Positions 33,592 through 42,785 of a stretch of 64,000 bases of DNA are shown here, piece by piece. The stretch spans positions 1 to 64,000 of the forward strand of contig CAJYLT010000022.1 in assembly GCA_913775795.1 (NCBI GenBank), given 5' to 3'. Position 1 is the first letter of the stretch, and every line of letters begins with the position of its first letter. Source of the DNA: an uncultured Sphingomonas sp. (lineage in GTDB: Bacteria; Pseudomonadota; Alphaproteobacteria; Sphingomonadales; Sphingomonadaceae). A program made the translations under genes and the position numbers. The notes under the pieces were generated by a model that did not search any database, was not told where the DNA came from, and worked only from the letters and a program-made list of their open reading frames with translations.

Positions 33592-34983
33592 ATGAAGCAG
33601 CTCTTTCCGGCGATCCTCGCCACGTCGTTTCTGGTTGCACCGCCGGCCGCCGGGCAAACCGTGCAGGAATTGCAGCGGCAGATCGACGAGCTGAAGGCGG
33701 TCATTGCCGAGATGAAGGCGGCGCAGGCCGCGAATGCTGCCGCGACCACGCCGAGTGCGCCCGCTGCGCCCGTGCCGCAGGTCGCCGTCGCGCCCAAGCC
33801 TGCCGCGCCAACGACCCAGCTCGCCGCCGCATCGCCGCCGGCCAAGCGCGAGAAGTGGTATGATCGCATCCGGCTGCGCGGCTATACCCAGCTACGGCTG
33901 AACGAGATCATCTCGGGCGATCGCACCGCGCCGGCGGGGATCGCCCGGCTGCGGTCGGTGCATGACAGCGGGATCGGCGACAATACGGGTTTCACCTTTC
34001 GTCGGATCCGCCTGATCCTGCAGGGCGATCTGGGCGAGCGGGTGTCCTTCTACCTTCAGCCGGATTTTGCCACGGCGGTGTCGAGCCAGTCGGTCGGCGA
34101 GCGGCGCGAGGGGTTTTTGCAGCTGCGCGACGCCTATTTCGATGCGTTCCTCGATCCCGACAAGCGGTTCCGGCTGCGCTTCGGCCAGTCGAAAGTGCCG
34201 TTCGGGTGGGAGAATATGCAGTCGTCGTCGAACCGGCTGACGCTGGATCGTAGCGACGCGATCAACAGCGGGGTGCCCAGCGAGCGCGATATCGGGGTCG
34301 TCGCTTATTATACGCCGACCCATGTCGACGACATCTGGGAACGACTGACCGAAGACGGGCAGAAGCTGTTCGGGAACTACGGCGCGTTCGGCGTCGGCGT
34401 CTATAACGGGCAGGGGATCAACCGCGAGGAAGCGAACGACGCGGTGATGGCGGTGGCGCTGGCGACATGGCCGTTCGAGATCGGCGGCGGGCGCGTGCTG
34501 GAGGTCGGGGGCAGCGCCTATACCAACCGCGTCCAGCCCGAGGTGCGGACCGGCGGGGTCAGTGCCGAACCCTTCACAGACGAGCGGGTCGGGCTGCACG
34601 CGATCCTGTATCCGGCGCCGCTGGGGTTCCAGGCGGAATGGAATTGGGGGCGGGGGCCGGAATATGACCGGACGCTGCGCGCGATCACGACCAAGCCGCT
34701 GCATGGCGGCTATGTGCAGGCGATGGCGCGGGTGAAGGCGTCGCCGGTCGGGCCTTTCATGCCCTATGCCCGGTGGCAGACCTATCGCGGCGGGTGGAAG
34801 GCGGCGGTCAACGCGCCGCGCCTCGAAACCGACGAGATCGAGCTGGGCATCGAGTTCCAGCCGGTGCCCGCGCTGGAATGGACGATCGCCTATGCCCGAA
34901 TGGACCGCGCCGAGGCGGACGAACGGCGGATGGGACGCGCCGAGGGCGATGTGTTCCGGACGCAGTTGCAGTTGAATTATTAG
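33592..34983 (+). CDS. Phosphate-selective porin (OprO/OprP-like)
   Basis: An outer-membrane porin of 463 residues. A signal peptide ends near residue 22 (PPAAGQ). A short coiled coil (VQELQRQIDELKAVIAEMKA) and an Ala/Pro linker follow, as in the trimeric OprO/P family. The barrel begins with WYDRIRLRGYTQLRLN and contains FRRIRLILQGDLGERVSFYL. The last residue before the stop is aromatic (QLNY), as expected for barrel assembly. The Pho-box-like site upstream argues for induction by phosphate starvation. Substrate selectivity cannot be read directly. Confidence 0.88.
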   Translation: MKQLFPAILATSFLVAPPAAGQTVQELQRQIDELKAVIAEMKAAQAANAAATTPSAPAAPVPQVAVAPKPAAPTTQLAAASPPAKREKWYDRIRLRGYTQLRLNEIISGDRTAPAGIARLRSVHDSGIGDNTGFTFRRIRLILQGDLGERVSFYLQPDFATAVSSQSVGERREGFLQLRDAYFDAFLDPDKRFRLRFGQSKVPFGWENMQSSSNRLTLDRSDAINSGVPSERDIGVVAYYTPTHVDDIWERLTEDGQKLFGNYGAFGVGVYNGQGINREEANDAVMAVALATWPFEIGGGRVLEVGGSAYTNRVQPEVRTGGVSAEPFTDERVGLHAILYPAPLGFQAEWNWGRGPEYDRTLRAITTKPLHGGYVQAMARVKASPVGPFMPYARWQTYRGGWKAAVNAPRLETDEIELGIEFQPVPALEWTIAYARMDRAEADERRMGRAEGDVFRTQLQLNY

Positions 34984-35007
34984 GTTTTTTTCCGCCGGCG
35001 GCGTCCA

Positions 35008-35024
35008 AAGTTCACTAAGTTCAC
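35008..35024. repeat. Short tandem direct repeat AAGTTCAC
   Basis: AAGTTCAC occurs twice with a nine-base period (35008-35015, 35017-35024) in the 187-base gap between two convergent genes, just after a T run and a GC palindrome at 34985-35003. No gene is seen in this gap. Confidence 0.4.
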
Positions 35025-35170
35025 ACCCGTGCGGATTTTGCGCGCTGCGCGCATCACCGGTGAGTGGGAAGGTCAAAGAGCGTGGGTGACAACGACCCGT
35101 GCGCAGAATGGCAGTGGCGGATGTTGTAGGAAAGCGATGTCGTGCGCTGGCCCGATCCCGGGCGGGACCG

Positions 35171-36442
35171 CTAAGACCGCCGGTAGAACCGAAACTTACC
35201 CGCTACCCTGATCCATATCACGTCGCCGTTGTCGGTAAAGCCAGCCTGACCGCCTGAAGCACTCGTCGGGAACATCTGCACCGTCGCGCCATTTCTGAGA
35301 TCGATCAAAGCTGCCTGCACGACAAGGCTGCGCCTATTCGGCCACGAGATCAGGGCGTAACGCCCGTTCGGGCTGATTTCGAGAATGTCGGCTTTCCAGA
35401 AATTCGTCACACTTTGGGTGATCGACCAAGCGGACTTACCGGTCGAAAGGGATATCGACTCGACCACGATACCGGCTCTCGGTTTCGGCGGTTCGGGCCT
35501 CGGGGCATGGGGATCCATTGGCCCGTCGAATATCTGGACTCCGTCCGGCTGGAGTTCGATCAAGCGGAGAAGTTGCTTGCCGGAGGGAAGAAGGGAAACC
35601 CGCTCATCCGTGCGGTTTCGAACGGGCAGTTCCACTGCGGGCAGACCTTGTGTCCAGTGGACCCGCGTTGCGCCGGCTCTTGTTCGAACCGTGACAACCG
35701 CGTGAACCCGGCCCGATGCGATCACTGCCGTCACCGCCGCGAGCGAAAATCGCGGATCGCTTCCCGCCGGTCGTCCCTTGAGCGAATGGAGGGACGCCAA
35801 TGACAGTCGATCAAGGATACTGCCCGTCGCCGTGTCGACCATTGCCAATTCAGGCGCGGGGTCCGGATGGGTCGGTTGATAGGTACCGCCGTGCGTCCCG
35901 AACTGAACGATAGCGATTGACGTGCCGGGGACCCACTGCACGGCGTCGAGCGGACCGGATGGAGAGAAAAAATCGGGGACCGGAAGGCGCGATCCGTCAA
36001 GTGACAGGCGTATGACCTTTCCACCCGAGGTGGGAAATCCGCTCGCAGCCTTTTCACGGGTCGTAGCCCAGAGCGACGTCGAATCCGGCGTCCACGCAAT
36101 GGGCGCGGCAACGGTCGTTACCCGGAAATTGAGGCTTTGGGTCGACGCAGGGATAAAGCGATTTTGGCCGGAGCGAAGATCAACAATGGTGACACCAGCA
36201 TGATCTGCCCATGCTGCATGGGTGCCGTCCGGCGATACGGAGGGCGGGGCGCTGTCATACACTTTCCCCGGATCGAAACAGCGGGCGGATAGCAACCTGT
36301 AGGGTCCCGCATCCGGCCGTTCGTCCTCGGTAGCCGGTGCGCGATAAGGCGAGCAGTTCGTCGTGGGTGCGACCGGTCGCCCGGCGTTAACGCCGGCCGC
36401 GGCAACGATCAAAAGGGGAAGCAGGAAGCCGTTCTGGCGCAT
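35171..36442 (-). CDS. Exported beta-propeller-like protein, function unknown
   Basis: A protein of 423 residues with a signal peptide (about residues 1-20, ending GVNA). The body shows repeated segments of the TolB/WD40-like kind: SVSPDGTHAAWADH, AWTPDSTSLWATT, EISPNGRYALISWP and FTDNGDVIWIR. These suggest a six- to eight-bladed propeller in the periplasm, perhaps a TolB/PD40 relative. Its DNA is less GC-rich than that of its neighbours and it stands alone, both consistent with transfer. No catalytic residues are recognised. Confidence 0.75.
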   Translation of the reverse strand: MRQNGFLLPLLIVAAAGVNAGRPVAPTTNCSPYRAPATEDERPDAGPYRLLSARCFDPGKVYDSAPPSVSPDGTHAAWADHAGVTIVDLRSGQNRFIPASTQSLNFRVTTVAAPIAWTPDSTSLWATTREKAASGFPTSGGKVIRLSLDGSRLPVPDFFSPSGPLDAVQWVPGTSIAIVQFGTHGGTYQPTHPDPAPELAMVDTATGSILDRLSLASLHSLKGRPAGSDPRFSLAAVTAVIASGRVHAVVTVRTRAGATRVHWTQGLPAVELPVRNRTDERVSLLPSGKQLLRLIELQPDGVQIFDGPMDPHAPRPEPPKPRAGIVVESISLSTGKSAWSITQSVTNFWKADILEISPNGRYALISWPNRRSLVVQAALIDLRNGATVQMFPTSASGGQAGFTDNGDVIWIRVAGKFRFYRRS

Positions 36443-36544
36443 GATGACTCCTGTCCGGTAGGATGCAGGCCCATTTGACTTCGGTCCAGCTTACGATCGG
36501 GTAAACCCGATCGTCGCAATCCATCTACTTCGTGGGAAGTCCCA

Positions 36545-39500
36545 TTACCCCGCCGCCTTCGCCAGCCCGCGCGAGATCTGGAGTGCGGCGTTCAGGCGGG
36601 CCTGCGGGTCGCCGAAGCTGCGGCTGATCACCAGTTTCATGTCGGGACGCAGCTTGGCAGTGCCGTTGAGCTTGTCGACATAGGCGAGCAGCCCTTCGAC
36701 GCTGGGGAATTTGTCCTCGTGGAAGCTGACGATCGCGCCCTTGGCGCCGACGTCGATCTTGGCGATGCAGGCTTTCTTGGCGTTCAGCTTCGCCTCGATC
36801 AGTTGCAGCAGGTTGGCGGTCGCGACCGGCAGCTTGCCGAAGCGGTCGATCAGTTCGGTGGCGAAGGCGTCGATGCCGGCGCGATCCCCGACGTCGTTCA
36901 GACGACGATAGAGGCCCATGCGCAGGTCGAGGTCGGGAACGTAATCCTCCGGGATCAGGATCGGCGCGTCGACGGTGATCGTGGGGGAGAAGTCCTTCGG
37001 CTTGTCGTCGCGAAGGCCCCCGGCCTTGGCGTCGAGGATCGCTTCCTCGAGCATCGACTGGTAGAGTTCGAAGCCGACTTCCTTGATATGGCCGGATTGT
37101 TCGTCGCCGAGCATGTTGCCCGCGCCACGCTGGTCGAGGTCGTGGCTGGCAAGCTGGAAACCGGCGCCCAGCGATTCGAGGTCGGAGAGGACCTTGAGGC
37201 GCTTTTCCGCCGCTTCGCTGACCAGCCGTTCGGGGGGCGTGGTCATATAGGCATAGGCGCGCGTCTTCGACCGGCCGACGCGGCCGCGCAGCTGGTAGAG
37301 TTGTGCCAGGCCGAACTTGTCGGCGCGGTTGATGATGAGGGTGTTGGCGGAAGGGATGTCGAGGCCGCTTTCGACGATGGTGGTGGAGACGAGCAGGTCG
37401 TAGCGCTTGTCGTAAAAGGCCGACATGCGTTCCTCGACCTCGGTCGGCGCCATCTGGCCATGGGCGACGACGTAGCGGATTTCGGGAACCTCCTCGGTCA
37501 GGAACTTCTCGATATCGGGCAGGTCGGCGATGCGCGGGGTGACGAAGTATGCCTGTCCGCCGCGATAATGTTCGCGCAGTAGCGCCTCGCGCAGGACCAC
37601 CGGGTCCCATGGCATGATGTAGGTGCGCACCGCGAGACGGTCGACCGGCGGGGTCTGGATCACCGAGAGTTCGCGCAGGCCCGACATCGCCATTTGCAGC
37701 GTGCGCGGAATCGGGGTGGCGGTCAGCGTCAGGACGTGGACGTCGGCCTTCATCGCCTTCAGCCGTTCCTTGTGCGTCACGCCGAAACGCTGTTCCTCGT
37801 CGACGATGACCAGCCCCAAGCGTTTGAAATCGACCTGTTTCGACAGCACGGCATGGGTGCCGACGACGACGTCGATCGTGCCGTCGGCAAGGCCGTCGCG
37901 GACCTTCTTCGCCTCGGTCGCGGTGACGAGGCGGCTGAGGCGGCCGACTTCGATCGGGAATCCTTCGAAGCGGGCCTTGAAGTTGTTGTAATGCTGGCGG
38001 GCGAGGAGGGTCGTCGGGCAGACGATCGCGACCTGCATCCCAGCCATGGCGGCGACGAAGGCGGCGCGGAGCGCGACCTCGGTCTTGCCGAAGCCCACGT
38101 CGCCGACGACGAGGCGGTCCATCGGGCGACCGGCGCCCAGGTCGTCGAGCACGTCGGCGATGGCGCGTTCCTGATCGTCGGTTTCCTGATAGGGGAAACG
38201 GTCGACAAAGGCGGGGTAGCCGCCGCTGTCGGGTTCGGCGACCTCGGCCGGGCGCATCGCGCGCTTGGCGGCGGTGGCGATCAGGTCGCCCGCGATTTCG
38301 CGGATCCGGTCCTTCATCCGCGCCTTGCGCCGTTGCCATGCCTCGCCGCCCAAACGGTCGAGCGAGGCGCCTTCCTCGCCCGCACCGTAGCGGCTGAGGA
38401 CTTCGAGATTTTCGACCGGCACGTAGAGCTTGTCGCCGCCGGCATATTCGAGCTGGACGCAGTCGTGCGGGGCCTTCGCCACCGGCACCTGGGTCAGCCC
38501 GACATAGCGGCCGATACCGTGGTCGGCATGGACGACGAGGTCGCCGGGGGAAAGGGTGGCAAGTTCCTGCAGAAAGGCGTCGGTGTTCTTGCGCCGCTTG
38601 GCACGGCGGACGAGACGGTCGCCGAGCATGTCCTGTTCGGTGAGGACCGCCACGTCGGCGCTGGTGAAGCCGTGGTCGAGCGGCAGGACGACGAAGGAGA
38701 CGGTCGACTTGGCACCGCCCAGCGCCTGTTGCCATGTCTCGACGGTCGAGACGCCGGTCAGGTCGTGATCGGCGAGCAGGCCCATCAGCCGTTCGCGTGC
38801 ACCCTCCGAATAGCTGGCGAGTATCGGCTTGCGGCCCTGTTTGCGCAAGGACGCGATGTGGTCGACGACGGCTTCGTAGATATTCGCCTGTTGCGTGCGT
38901 TCCGGCGTGAAGTCGCGGGGGCCGTCGACTTCGAAATCGACCGAGGTGGCGCTGTCGGGGGCGTGGAAGGGTGTGACCTGATGCGCGGCGGTGTCCGACA
39001 GGCGGTCGGCCCATTCTTCGGCCGACAGGTAGAGGGCGTTGGGAAGCAGCGGGCGGTAGCTGCCCGGATCGTTGGTCTGCGCGCGGACGCGGTTGGTGTG
39101 ATAGTCGGCGATCGATTCGAACCGCTGCTCGGCGGCGGCCGGGACGCCGGCGTCGCGGACGATGACCGCTTCGGGCGAGAGGTGGTCGAAGAAGGTTTCG
39201 AGGCGTTCTTCGAAAAAGGGCAGCCAGTGCTCCATGCCCGACAGGCGGCGGCCGTCGCTGATCGCCTGATAGATCGGGTCGCCGGTCGCGGTCGCGCCGA
39301 ACTTTTCGCGGTAGCGGGTGCGGAAGCGCTTGATTGAATCCTCGTCGAGCAACGCTTCGGAGGCGGGGAGCAGGGTGAAGCCGTCGACGCGGCCGGTGGT
39401 GCGCTGGTCCTCCGGGCTGAACGTGCGGACGGTTTCGATCTCGTCGCCGAAGAAATCGAGGCGCAGGCCGGACTCGGAGCCCGAGGGCCAGAGGTCGACG

Positions 39501-40003
39501 AGGCCGCCGCGGACGGCGAACTCGCCGGCGTCGTGGACGGTATCGACGCGGTTATAGCCGTTCGCCTGCAGCAGCGCGGAGAGGCGGGGGAGCGAGATGC
39601 GCTCGCCCGGCGCGAGGCGGGCGACCAGCTGGCGGATGCGGAACGGGGTCAGCGTCCGCTGGGTCGCGGCGTTGACGGTGGTGACGATCAGGCGCGGGCC
39701 TTTGGCCTTCGACTGGAGCGCGTGGAGCGCGGAGAGGCGCTCGGCCATCGAGCGCAGCGTCGGGCTGGCGCGGTCGTAGGGGAGGCAGTCCCAGGCCGGG
39801 AACTGGAGCACCGACAGGTCGGGGGCGAAGAAGGGTGCGGTGGTCGCAATCGCGCGCATCGCCGCTTCGTCCGGGGCGATGTAGACGAGGTCCCCCTTTG
39901 CGCCGCGGGCGAGGTCGGCGAGGAGGACCGGGAGGAAGCCTGTGGGCACGCCCGCGAGGGTCAGCGAGCGGGGGGCGGACAGGATTTTGGAGAGGTCGGG
40001 CAT
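36545..40003 (-). CDS. mfd: Transcription-repair coupling factor
   Basis: A DNA translocase of 1152 residues, normal for Mfd, which removes RNA polymerase stalled at lesions and recruits UvrA. The N-terminal UvrB-like part is followed by the RNA polymerase interaction domain (GDLVVHADHGIGRYVGL, about residue 495). The RecG-like motor has Walker A GDVGFGKTEVAL near residue 632 and the DEEQ box in VIVDEEQRFGV near 735; QLRGRVGRS is motif VI. The C-terminal TRCF domain ends the protein. sdhE lies upstream on the same strand, separated by a repeat pair. Confidence 0.96.
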   Translation of the reverse strand: MPDLSKILSAPRSLTLAGVPTGFLPVLLADLARGAKGDLVYIAPDEAAMRAIATTAPFFAPDLSVLQFPAWDCLPYDRASPTLRSMAERLSALHALQSKAKGPRLIVTTVNAATQRTLTPFRIRQLVARLAPGERISLPRLSALLQANGYNRVDTVHDAGEFAVRGGLVDLWPSGSESGLRLDFFGDEIETVRTFSPEDQRTTGRVDGFTLLPASEALLDEDSIKRFRTRYREKFGATATGDPIYQAISDGRRLSGMEHWLPFFEERLETFFDHLSPEAVIVRDAGVPAAAEQRFESIADYHTNRVRAQTNDPGSYRPLLPNALYLSAEEWADRLSDTAAHQVTPFHAPDSATSVDFEVDGPRDFTPERTQQANIYEAVVDHIASLRKQGRKPILASYSEGARERLMGLLADHDLTGVSTVETWQQALGGAKSTVSFVVLPLDHGFTSADVAVLTEQDMLGDRLVRRAKRRKNTDAFLQELATLSPGDLVVHADHGIGRYVGLTQVPVAKAPHDCVQLEYAGGDKLYVPVENLEVLSRYGAGEEGASLDRLGGEAWQRRKARMKDRIREIAGDLIATAAKRAMRPAEVAEPDSGGYPAFVDRFPYQETDDQERAIADVLDDLGAGRPMDRLVVGDVGFGKTEVALRAAFVAAMAGMQVAIVCPTTLLARQHYNNFKARFEGFPIEVGRLSRLVTATEAKKVRDGLADGTIDVVVGTHAVLSKQVDFKRLGLVIVDEEQRFGVTHKERLKAMKADVHVLTLTATPIPRTLQMAMSGLRELSVIQTPPVDRLAVRTYIMPWDPVVLREALLREHYRGGQAYFVTPRIADLPDIEKFLTEEVPEIRYVVAHGQMAPTEVEERMSAFYDKRYDLLVSTTIVESGLDIPSANTLIINRADKFGLAQLYQLRGRVGRSKTRAYAYMTTPPERLVSEAAEKRLKVLSDLESLGAGFQLASHDLDQRGAGNMLGDEQSGHIKEVGFELYQSMLEEAILDAKAGGLRDDKPKDFSPTITVDAPILIPEDYVPDLDLRMGLYRRLNDVGDRAGIDAFATELIDRFGKLPVATANLLQLIEAKLNAKKACIAKIDVGAKGAIVSFHEDKFPSVEGLLAYVDKLNGTAKLRPDMKLVISRSFGDPQARLNAALQISRGLAKAAG

Positions 40004-40017
40004 TTTCTACCTAATAG

Positions 40018-40116
40018 CCCTCTCTCCCTTTGGGGGAGAGGGTTGGGAGAGGGGGAGTGCGCGGCGTTTCATTACTGCCCCTCTCCCCGACCCTCTCCCC
40101 TGAAGGGGAGAGGGAG
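40018..40116. repeat. Gene-less inverted repeat pair related to the DUF559 element ends
   Basis: The left arm (about 40018-40056) and the right arm (about 40078-40116) are imperfect inverted copies, each built of CCCTCTC/GAGAGGG hairpins (one stem around TTTGG, the other around TGAA). The unit resembles the outer parts of the arms at 31638 and 32092 but has only about 20 bases between the arms. It fills most of the gap between sdhE and mfd. Confidence 0.7.
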
Positions 40117-40126
40117 ATTGTTCAGT

Positions 40127-40393
40127 TCAGCGGCTGACCGGCACGAAATCCATCTTCCGCATGGCATGCAGCACCGGATGGTCGAACTGCGTCGGCGGCG
40201 GCTGGACGCCCATCGCCCACGCCATGATGTCGACATCCTGTTCCTCGAGGAACACCTCGAACCAGTCCATGTCGGCGTCGCTCCATGTCGCCGAATGCGC
40301 GTCGAAATAGCCGCCGATCATCAGGTCGGCTTCGCGGGTGCCGCGATGCCAGCTACGGAATTTCAGGCGCTTCAGCCGGGTTTCGCGGTCCAT
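40127..40393 (-). CDS. sdhE: Succinate dehydrogenase assembly factor SdhE
   Basis: A small protein of 88 residues of the SdhE/SDHAF2 family, which helps attach FAD covalently to SdhA. The conserved surface motif RGxxE is present as RGTREAD (Arg17, Gly18, Glu21), followed by the family-typical ADMDWFEVFLEEQDVDIMAW (20 residues). The start MDRETRLKRLKF at 40393 is preferred over a longer frame. Succinate dehydrogenase genes are not nearby. It is upstream of mfd on the same strand and divergent from recG, a neighbourhood common in alphaproteobacteria. Confidence 0.93.
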   Translation of the reverse strand: MDRETRLKRLKFRSWHRGTREADLMIGGYFDAHSATWSDADMDWFEVFLEEQDVDIMAWAMGVQPPPTQFDHPVLHAMRKMDFVPVSR

Positions 40394-40463
40394 GACGTTC
40401 CAATGCGATTGCGCCGCCGGACGCTGGCAGCGACCGTCGGTTGGGATATAGGACCAAGTAGTC

Positions 40464-42524
40464 ATGCGTCCCGAACTCCTCAACCCGCTGTTTGCCGAAG
40501 TCACCTCGTTGAAAGGGGTCGGCCCCGCGCTGGCCAAGCCGCTGGAGCGGTTGAAATTGTCGCGGGTGGTCGATGTGGCGTTCCACCTGCCGACCGGCTG
40601 GGTCGACCGGCTGAAGCGCGACGAACTGATGGCGCAGGATGCCGGGCGGGTGATCGCGATCCCGCTGACCGCCGTCGATTACCGGGTGAGCGCGGGGCGC
40701 GGGCCGACGCGGGTGCGTGCCGCCGACAAACACGGCAATATCGTCAACCTGACCTATTTCGGCGGATCGTCGGGCTGGGTAAAGAAGCTGTTCCCGCTGG
40801 GCGAGACGCGGCTGGTGTCCGGCAAGCTGGAGACGTACGGGCAGGAGTTGCAGATGGTCCATCCCGACCATGTGCTGCCTGAAGCGGAGGCGGACAGCCT
40901 GCCCGAGCGGGAAGCGATCTATCCGCTGTCCGAAGGGCTGACATCGCGCCGGGTCGGGCAACTGGCGGCGCAGGCGATCGAGCGTGCGCCGGAGCTGCCC
41001 GAGTGGATCGAGCCGAGCCTGCTCGACAAACATCAATGGCCGGCGTGGAAGGACGCGCTGGCCGGCATCCATGCCGACCCGGCCGATGCGAAGGCGCGGG
41101 AGCGGCTGGCGTATGACGAGGTGTTCGCCAATCAGTTGGCGCTGCTGTTGGTGCGGGGCGAGGCGCGGGCGCGGAAAGGACGGGCGCTGACCGGCGACGG
41201 GCGGCTGCGCGCGAAACTCGACCTGCCATACAAGCCGACCGGCGCGCAGTCGCGGACGATCGGCGAGATCGAGGGCGACATGGCGCAGACCCAGCCGATG
41301 CTGCGGCTGCTGCAAGGCGATGTCGGGTCGGGCAAGACGCTGGTGGCGTTGATGGCGCTGCTGATCGCTGTCGAGGGCGGGGCGCAGGGGGCGTTGCTGG
41401 CGCCGACCGAAATCCTCGCGCGGCAGCATTATGCGACGTTGCAGCGGCAATTGGCGGGGACCGGCGTGACCGTCGCCGCGCTGACCGGACGCGACAAGGG
41501 GCGCGTGCGCGAGGGCGTGTTGATGGGGTTGGCCGATGGGTCGATCGACATTCTGGTCGGCACGCACGCGATCTTTCAGGAAGGCGTGACCTATCGCGAC
41601 CTGGGGCTGGTGGTGGTCGACGAACAGCATCGCTTCGGCGTCGCGCAGCGGATGATGTTGCAGGCGAAAGCCGTGCGGCCGCCGCATCTGCTGGTGATGA
41701 CCGCGACGCCGATCCCGCGGACGCTGACGCTCGCCCAATATGGCGAGATGGACGTCAGCCGGCTGGACGAGATGCCGCCGGGGCGCGAGCCGATCGAGAC
41801 GGTGGTGATGTCCGAGGACAAGCTGGACGCGGTGGTCGATGGGCTGGCGCGGCATCTGTCGGCGGGCAAGCAGGCGTACTGGGTATGCCCGCTGGTCGAG
41901 GAGAGCGAGAAGTCCGACCTGGCGGCTGCCGAGGCGCGGGCGGAGGCGCTGCGGCAACGCTTCGGCGACAAGGTCGCGCTGGTCCATGGGCGGATGAAGC
42001 CGCTGGAAAAGGACGCGGTGATGGCCGAGTTCGCCGCGGCGCGCGCGGGCGTGCTGGTGGCCACGACGGTGATCGAGGTCGGGGTCGACGTGCCCAATGC
42101 GACGCTGATCGTGATCGAGGCGGCGGACCGCTTCGGGCTTGCCCAGTTGCACCAGTTGCGCGGGCGGGTGGGCCGGGGCGGGGGCAAGTCGGTGTGCCTG
42201 TTGCTGCGGGGGAACAGCCTGTCGGAAACGTCGCGGGCGCGGCTGGGGCTGATGCGCGAGAGCAACGACGGGTTCCGGATTGCCGAGGAGGATCTGCGGC
42301 TGCGCGGGGGTGGCGAGTTGCTCGGCACGCGGCAATCGGGGGAGGCGGTGTTCCGGCTGGCGACGCCGGAGATGCTGGGCGAGTTGCTGCCGGTGGCGAA
42401 TGCCGATGCGCGGTTGCTGGTGGATCGGGATGGCGGGTTGGAAGGGCCGCGGGGGCAGGCGGCGCGGGTGGCGCTGTATCTGTTCGAGCGGGATGCGGGG
42501 GTCGGGCGGTTGCGGTCGGGGTGA
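40464..42524 (+). CDS. recG: ATP-dependent DNA helicase RecG
   Basis: A branch-migration helicase of 686 residues that reverses stalled replication forks. The N-terminal wedge/OB domain opens with LTSLKGVGPALAKPLERL-like sequence (TSLKGVGPALAKPLERL). Walker A is GDVGSGKTLVAL near residue 288, the DEQH box is VVVDEQHRFGVAQ near residue 385, motif III is VMTATPIPRTLTL, and QLRGRVGRGGGKS is motif VI. It is divergent from sdhE. A cluster of palindromic repeats follows the stop codon. Confidence 0.96.
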   Translation: MRPELLNPLFAEVTSLKGVGPALAKPLERLKLSRVVDVAFHLPTGWVDRLKRDELMAQDAGRVIAIPLTAVDYRVSAGRGPTRVRAADKHGNIVNLTYFGGSSGWVKKLFPLGETRLVSGKLETYGQELQMVHPDHVLPEAEADSLPEREAIYPLSEGLTSRRVGQLAAQAIERAPELPEWIEPSLLDKHQWPAWKDALAGIHADPADAKARERLAYDEVFANQLALLLVRGEARARKGRALTGDGRLRAKLDLPYKPTGAQSRTIGEIEGDMAQTQPMLRLLQGDVGSGKTLVALMALLIAVEGGAQGALLAPTEILARQHYATLQRQLAGTGVTVAALTGRDKGRVREGVLMGLADGSIDILVGTHAIFQEGVTYRDLGLVVVDEQHRFGVAQRMMLQAKAVRPPHLLVMTATPIPRTLTLAQYGEMDVSRLDEMPPGREPIETVVMSEDKLDAVVDGLARHLSAGKQAYWVCPLVEESEKSDLAAAEARAEALRQRFGDKVALVHGRMKPLEKDAVMAEFAAARAGVLVATTVIEVGVDVPNATLIVIEAADRFGLAQLHQLRGRVGRGGGKSVCLLLRGNSLSETSRARLGLMRESNDGFRIAEEDLRLRGGGELLGTRQSGEAVFRLATPEMLGELLPVANADARLLVDRDGGLEGPRGQAARVALYLFERDAGVGRLRSG

Positions 42525-42538
42525 TCGGCCATAGGCCG

Positions 42539-42615
42539 TATCCCCGCGCAGGCGGGGATCCAGAGCCGCGGTCGTTGCGCCTTGTTACCCTGGACCCCCG
42601 CCTTCGCGGGGGTAC
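42539..42615. repeat. REP-like palindrome pair (CCCCGC type)
   Basis: Two palindromes face each other: TATCCCCGC...GCGGGGATCC at 42539-42562 and GGACCCCCGC...GCGGGGGTACC at 42592-42615. CCAG and CTGG flank their inner sides, so the pair is an inverted BIME-like unit directly downstream of recG. It could act as a terminator or mRNA stabiliser. Confidence 0.7.
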
Positions 42616-42645
42616 CGGAAGGACGGCGTGGCTTTCCACTACGCC

Positions 42646-42747
42646 ACCGTCATTCCGGCGGAGGCCGGAATCCATTGTGTCGGGCGTTCTCGATGGAGCT
42701 GCTACGTCTCAGCATCCATGGATTCCGGCTTTCGCCGGAATGACGAT
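42646..42747. repeat. REP-like palindrome pair (GTCATTCCGGC type)
   Basis: GTCATTCCGGC...GCCGGAATCCAT (about 42648-42675) and ATGGATTCCGGC...GCCGGAATGAC (about 42717-42743) are inverted copies of one palindrome, with a short unrelated spacer. This is a different repeat family from the one directly before it. Such elements are widespread in alphaproteobacterial intergenic DNA. Confidence 0.75.
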
Positions 42748-42785
42748 AGTTGCTCGTACGGGATCAAGCGGATAGCGCCCGCGCC

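Noticed and set aside
40353..42335. A 660-codon frame antisense to recG
   Set aside because: It is Arg/Gln/Pro-rich without motifs. recG on the plus strand is complete.
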